This document shows, piece by piece, positions 60,306 through 64,000 of a stretch of DNA of 64,000 nucleotides; within the stretch, counting starts at the first letter, position 1, and each line of letters starts with the position of its first letter. Position numbers and translations under genes: made by a program. The notes under the pieces were generated by a model. It was not told the DNA's origin and did no database searches. It saw only the letters and a list, made by a program, of their open reading frames with translations. The stretch comes from CAVUNY01 sp963843535 (GTDB taxonomy: Bacteria; Chloroflexota; Anaerolineae; Anaerolineales; Anaerolineaceae). The stretch is from NCBI GenBank assembly GCA_963843535.1, contig CAWJKU010000002.1, positions 620,001 to 684,000 on the forward strand, read 5' to 3'.

Positions 60306-61619
60306 CTATGATTCTGACACCCACCAGCCTTGCAGGTGAGGTTCCTCACGCGGCTGCATGACCTCCACTTTTCCGGTCTGCAGCCACAGCACTGCCGGGC
60401 GCGGCGCCAGATTGTAATTGGACGACATCGCTAAATGGTAAGCGCCAGCCACCGGCATTGCAATCAGGTCTCCCCGGTCTACCGGCGGCAGCCAGACTTC
60501 TTCGATCAATCGATCGCCCGTCTCGCAAAATTTTCCTACCAGGGTTGTCTTCCGGCTGACCGGTGAATTGGGCAGATCGACCCTGACAGCGGTATAGCGG
60601 GCCTGGTAAAGGGCCGGGCGCAAATTATCCGCCATACCTCCATCCACAGCGGTAAAGTAGGTCCCATCAGCCGCTTTTTTACTTGTGCCAACTGTGTACA
60701 CGACCACCCCTGCGCGCGCAACGATCATCCGTCCTGGCTCGATGATCAGTTTTGGCAGCGGCCATCCTCTGCGTGAGCAGCCTTCTTTGATCACCTGGGT
60801 TAAAGCCTCGATCCAGGGCATCGGATTCTCTTCTGGATCATCCAATGTGTACGGCACACCCCATCCGCCTCCTGGGCTGATTTCCTCCGGGATCCAATTT
60901 TCAGCTTCAGCCAGTTCGAGCAGAATCTCGACAGCCTTACGATATGGCTCGATCTCGAAAACTTGCGAGCCAAGATGGGTATGCAGCCCGGATAAATGCA
61001 GCCACTCGCTGGCCTTAGTCCGCCGGATGCCTTCAGCAGCCTGCCCATCCGCGACGGGCAGCCCAAATTTACTGGCCGGATGGGCTGTTTGCCGGTAGGC
61101 GTGAGTATCTACCATTAGACCAGGGGTGATTCTCAGCCAGACGCGGGCAGTTTTTCCAGTCCTGGCGCACAACTGCTCAAGAAACGCCAGCTCTTCCAGG
61201 CTGTCCACAACGATAGCTTGAATGCCCCAATCTATCGCCGACTTTAATTCTGCCTGCGATTTATTATTTCCATGCAAGTGCACCTTTTCAGGTATGAAAC
61301 CGGCCAAACGGGCAACCTCTAATTCTCCCATACTGACGACATCCACCCCCAAACCCATCTTTTCCAGGCGATTTGCCATCGCACGCGAGAAATACGCCTT
61401 GGCGGCATAAGTTATTTCATATTTCCCGGGGTAATTCTGGGTAAGCAGTGTTTTCAACAAGTTCACTTGAGAAAGAACGGTCTCAGCATCATACAAATAC
61501 AATGGGGTTCCCCACTGCTTTGCTAATGCCGATAGGCTGTGCCCGGAAATTTCCAGGCTGCCCGCGGAATTTATCGCAGTGGTTACAGGAAACAGGTCAA
61601 GCGCGGTCCGAGCCATCAT
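60306..61619 (-). CDS. lysA: Diaminopimelate decarboxylase
   Basis: 437 residues, PLP enzyme that makes L-lysine from meso-diaminopimelate. Visible: YEITYAAKAYFSRAMA (PLP lysine), GVDVVSMGELEVARLAGF, HGNNKSQAEL, SGLHTHLGSQVF, GGGWGVPY, EPGRMIVARAGV, and VGKFCETGDRL near the end. The start ATG overlaps the stop of the regulator gene (ATGA), so the two form an operon. No other lysine gene is near. Confidence 0.92.
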   Translation of the reverse strand: MMARTALDLFPVTTAINSAGSLEISGHSLSALAKQWGTPLYLYDAETVLSQVNLLKTLLTQNYPGKYEITYAAKAYFSRAMANRLEKMGLGVDVVSMGELEVARLAGFIPEKVHLHGNNKSQAELKSAIDWGIQAIVVDSLEELAFLEQLCARTGKTARVWLRITPGLMVDTHAYRQTAHPASKFGLPVADGQAAEGIRRTKASEWLHLSGLHTHLGSQVFEIEPYRKAVEILLELAEAENWIPEEISPGGGWGVPYTLDDPEENPMPWIEALTQVIKEGCSRRGWPLPKLIIEPGRMIVARAGVVVYTVGTSKKAADGTYFTAVDGGMADNLRPALYQARYTAVRVDLPNSPVSRKTTLVGKFCETGDRLIEEVWLPPVDRGDLIAMPVAGAYHLAMSSNYNLAPRPAVLWLQTGKVEVMQPREEPHLQGWWVSES

Positions 61620-62263
61620 TCGGCGTTATCCTGGTCTGGATGTGAGGCAGCGGATTCGCTGGAGGCAATGTGGTATTCGCTGGGGTGCTCATTTTCCTCA
61701 AAAGATGAAATGACGATAACCGCATTGGCCACATTATGGCCTGGATTTCGCCAGCGATGAGTCATCTGGGCAGAAAAAATCAACGAATCACCGCTTTCCA
61801 ACAAAAAACGCTGCCCATCTACGTCGTATTCCAACTGCCCGCGCAAACAAATGACAAACTCATGGCCTGAATGCAGCATGCCGTGCGGGCCGCTGCTGCC
61901 CCCATTTTCCAGGGTGAGCATAAAAGCTTCCATTCGTCCGGTAAAGTACTCCCCACCCAGGCCTTCCCATAAACCGCGCAAAAATGGCACCCGGGTACGT
62001 TGGTTCGCTTTACAAAAAACGATTTTCTGTTTTGGCTTTTCCTGCCTGAAGAAAGCCATAATGGGAACTTCTAAAGCAAAAGCCAGTTTGGTTAATGTGC
62101 TGACTGACGGTGAAGTTAGCCCTCGCTCAATCATACTTAATGCATTCGCTGAAAGCCCGCTGCGCCTGGCAAGGGCGCGCATAGAGATACCGCGCTCGTC
62201 TCGCAGAACTCGCAGCTGCTGACCCACATCTATTGAAGCCGCATCATTATTAAAGGTGTCCAT
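61616..62263 (-). CDS. XRE-family regulator with a C-terminal cupin domain
   Basis: 215 residues. A helix-turn-helix at about 15-70 (RVLRDERGISMRALARRSG, LSANALSMIERGLTSPSV), then a cupin at about 120-190 (HGMLHSGHEFVICLRGQLEY, DGQRFLLESGDSLIFSAQMTHRWRNPG, split by a few residues). Such regulators bind a small ligand through the cupin. Translational coupling to lysA suggests control by lysine, diaminopimelate or a polyamine, but the ligand is inference. GGAGGTTCCG precedes the ATG at 62263. Confidence 0.9.
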   Translation of the reverse strand: MDTFNNDAASIDVGQQLRVLRDERGISMRALARRSGLSANALSMIERGLTSPSVSTLTKLAFALEVPIMAFFRQEKPKQKIVFCKANQRTRVPFLRGLWEGLGGEYFTGRMEAFMLTLENGGSSGPHGMLHSGHEFVICLRGQLEYDVDGQRFLLESGDSLIFSAQMTHRWRNPGHNVANAVIVISSFEENEHPSEYHIASSESAASHPDQDNAE

Positions 62264-62420
62264 CGGAACCTCCAAAATATAATAATAAAGTGGGTTGATT
62301 ATAAGTCCTTTTTGTGACAAGTGTGTCTGAAAACATATAATTTGAGGACATATGACAAAATTGGTAAATAATTCAATCCGGGTGAAAAGAATCCACGAAG
62401 GTGTGAAAAAAGAGACGATG

Positions 62421-62463
62421 AAAGTGGATCCCCTTGATTTAGGGAATCCACTTTTTATTTTTC
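62421..62463 (-). terminator. Hairpin after fhs, possible terminator
   Basis: AAAGTGGATTCCC and GGGGATCCACTTT form the stem on the minus strand; the following bases are TTTCATCGTCTCTTTTTT, so the T-run is delayed. On the plus strand TTTTTATTTTT follows directly, though no plus gene is just upstream. Confidence 0.5.
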
Positions 62464-62479
62464 TGGCGTATTTTGGACC

Positions 62480-64000
62480 CTAGAACAAGCCTACAACCTG
62501 TCCGGTATCGAAGTCGATATCTACATCATAAAAAACGGGCCGGGTTGGTAGACCTGGCATCGTGCTGATCGTCCCTGCAATCGGATATACAAATCCAGCG
62601 CCCACCGACGCACGGATATCAAGGATTGGGATGCGGTAGCCAGTAGGGACACCCTTCACATCTGGGTCGTGGCTTAAGCTGAGGTGGGTCTTCGCTACAC
62701 ACACCGGCAGCCGATCAAATCCTAACCGGGTATACTCTGCAATGCGAGCTTCGGCTTCAGGATTATAATCCACCCCATCAGCGCCGTATACTTCACGAGC
62801 TATAACCTCGATTTTTTCCTTAATGGACAGCTCCAATGGATACAAGAATTCAAATTTTGCGGGTTTTTGGCCGGCCGTAACCACCGCGCGGGCCAGCTCC
62901 AACGCCCCTTCTCCGCCTTCTTCCCAATGGTTGCAGACGACCGCGGCATCCGCCAAACCTCTGTCAACAGCAGCCTCGCATAGAAATTCCAGCTCTTTTT
63001 GCGTATCGGTGGCGAATTTGTTGACTGCCACCACCACCGGAATACCATACTGCTGAGCAATGGCGATATGCTGCAGCATATTGCTCACGCCGGCTTCAAG
63101 CAAAGGCATATTTTCATTGGTATAGGCCGGGTCCAATGGCCGCCCGGCGATCACTTTCGGCCCGCCGCCGTGCATTTTTAATGCCCGTACCGTTGCCACC
63201 AACACAACCACGTTCGGCCGTAGGCCAGAATAGCGGCATTTGATATCGCAGAATTTTTCCATACCCATATCCGAACCGAAACCCGATTCAGTGATGACAA
63301 AATCCGCCAGCTTGAGGCCGATCATATCCGCCAGGATCGAGGAATTGCCGTGTGCGATATTGGCAAATGGACCGGCATGCACCAGGGCCGGGGTACCTTC
63401 CAGGGTCTGCATCAGGTTGGGTTTAATGGCATCTTTCATCAAAACGGTCATTGCACCGGCTACCCCCAGGTCGTCGCAGGTAACTGCTTCACCCTGCTTG
63501 TTCAAGCCGATCACGATTCTGCGCGAATCGCGCGCGCATGTCCTGTAAACTGGTGGTCAGCGCCAAAACGGCCATGATTTCGCTGGCAACCGTGATATCA
63601 AACCCGGTTTCACGTTCATTGCCGGTCTCGCTCTCCCCCTGCCCGATGGTAATTTTACGCAGCAGCCGGTCGCTGGTATCGATCACCCGCCGCCAGGTGA
63701 TTGTTTGCGGGTCAATATCCAGCCGGCAGAAACGGCGCCGTTCTTCTGGGGTCATCTTTTCTGGATCATCGACCGTAATTCCCAATTTCGACTTACGTCC
63801 CGCCATAGATTTGCTGAAATGGCGCTTGCCTTGTTTGTCCTTGGGAAACAGGCGGATAAACATCTGCTCATCTGTCGCGCTGGCTTCATGCAGCATGCGT
63901 ACATCGATCGCCGCCGCCACCAGATTGTTGGCTGCGGTGATGGCATGGATATCTCCTGTCAGGTGCAGGTTGAAATCCTCCATAGGGATAATCTGGCTGT
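62480..64000 (-). CDS. fhs: Formate--tetrahydrofolate ligase, partial and interrupted by one +1 frameshift
   Basis: Makes 10-formyl-THF from formate, ATP and THF; entry step of the methyl branch of the Wood-Ljungdahl pathway and a general one-carbon reaction. The window has the C-terminal 500 or so residues: MEDFNLHLTGDIHAITAANN, DDPEKMTPEERRRFCRLDID, FDITVASEIMAVLALTTS, then after the break FANIAHGNSSILADMIGLKLAD, ESGFGSDMGMEKFCDIKCR and AGTISTMPGLPTRP. The P-loop end is beyond base 64000. Reading breaks near 63521-63524; removing one base gives RRIVIGLNKQGEAVTCDDLG. This is again a one-base gain. The gene lies on the minus strand opposite lysA's direction of reading on the far side of a hairpin. 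Confidence 0.92.

Noticed and set aside
44414..64000. A selenoprotein with an in-frame TGA
   Set aside because: The TGA codons that break genes (2986, and the one ending the first part of fhs) are better explained by one-base shifts that restore conserved sequence; no SECIS-like hairpin stands next to them.

Overview
The window looks like a chromosomal segment of an anaerobic or facultative member of the Chloroflexota, most likely class Anaerolineae. This is inferred from gene content, not from a search. The hints are secreted proteins and lipoproteins with Thr/Pro-rich linkers, a TIGR03960/TIGR03936 radical-SAM pair, SelA, a flavin-based electron-bifurcation cluster, and a base composition near 50-55 % GC by eye. 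I saw no phage genes, transposase genes or CRISPR array. Accessory character is confined to small palindromic repeats and a few unusual proteins.

Layout. 1-9.4 kb: partial folC, a DUF503 protein, a radical-SAM pair broken by three +1 frameshifts, a PrsW-type protease, an ATP-grasp ligase, a small membrane protein with an adjoining phosphoesterase that carries two blocks of 11-residue repeats, and a cytidylate-kinase-like protein. 9.5-17.9 kb: tRNA-Arg(CCG), a ferritin-like/VIT1 transporter, a zinc metallopeptidase, a large lipoprotein, a lactonase-like propeller and a GH31 alpha-xylosidase. 17.9-24.1 kb: a two-gene unit made of a 1005-aa protein with two divergent kinase folds and a TPR/membrane/SH3-like protein, then a palindromic repeat and an alpha/beta hydrolase. 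24.3-31.5 kb: a tightly overlapping redox operon, NuoE-NuoF-NuoG-like followed by NfnA-NfnB-like and a 2[4Fe-4S] ferredoxin. 31.6-39.8 kb: two methyltransferases, tRNA-Pro(CGG), a deacetylase-like lipoprotein, a HIT protein and three tandem LysM/M23 lipoprotein paralogues. 39.9-46.2 kb, all minus strand: membrane protein, SelA, M24 peptidase, TsaD, ECF sigma factor, zinc anti-sigma factor, protein disulfide oxidoreductase and OsmC. 46.2-53.2 kb: a SAM-I riboswitch controlling metH, then an Hmt-MetF fusion and coaBC. 53.2-64 kb: a structured intergenic region, a metallophosphoesterase, a DUF4349 lipoprotein, a secreted unknown protein, a DinG-type helicase/exonuclease, lysA with a cupin-XRE regulator, and partial fhs.

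How they work together. fhs, metF and metH link one-carbon folate chemistry to methionine. The NuoEFG/Nfn cluster would balance NADH, NADPH and ferredoxin pools. SelA implies that selenoproteins are made, although none is visible here. The sigma/anti-sigma/disulfide-oxidoreductase/OsmC group looks like a thiol-stress module.

Best candidates for something undescribed: the hydrogenase-less NuoEFG-Nfn operon, the double-kinase/TPR pair, the 11-residue Trp/Cys repeat phosphoesterase, the triple LysM/M23 array whose start codons are nested in the preceding paralogue, and a palindromic element carried in frame inside nuoG. Five conserved-gene breaks are all +1, which points to insertion errors in the assembly, but this should be checked.
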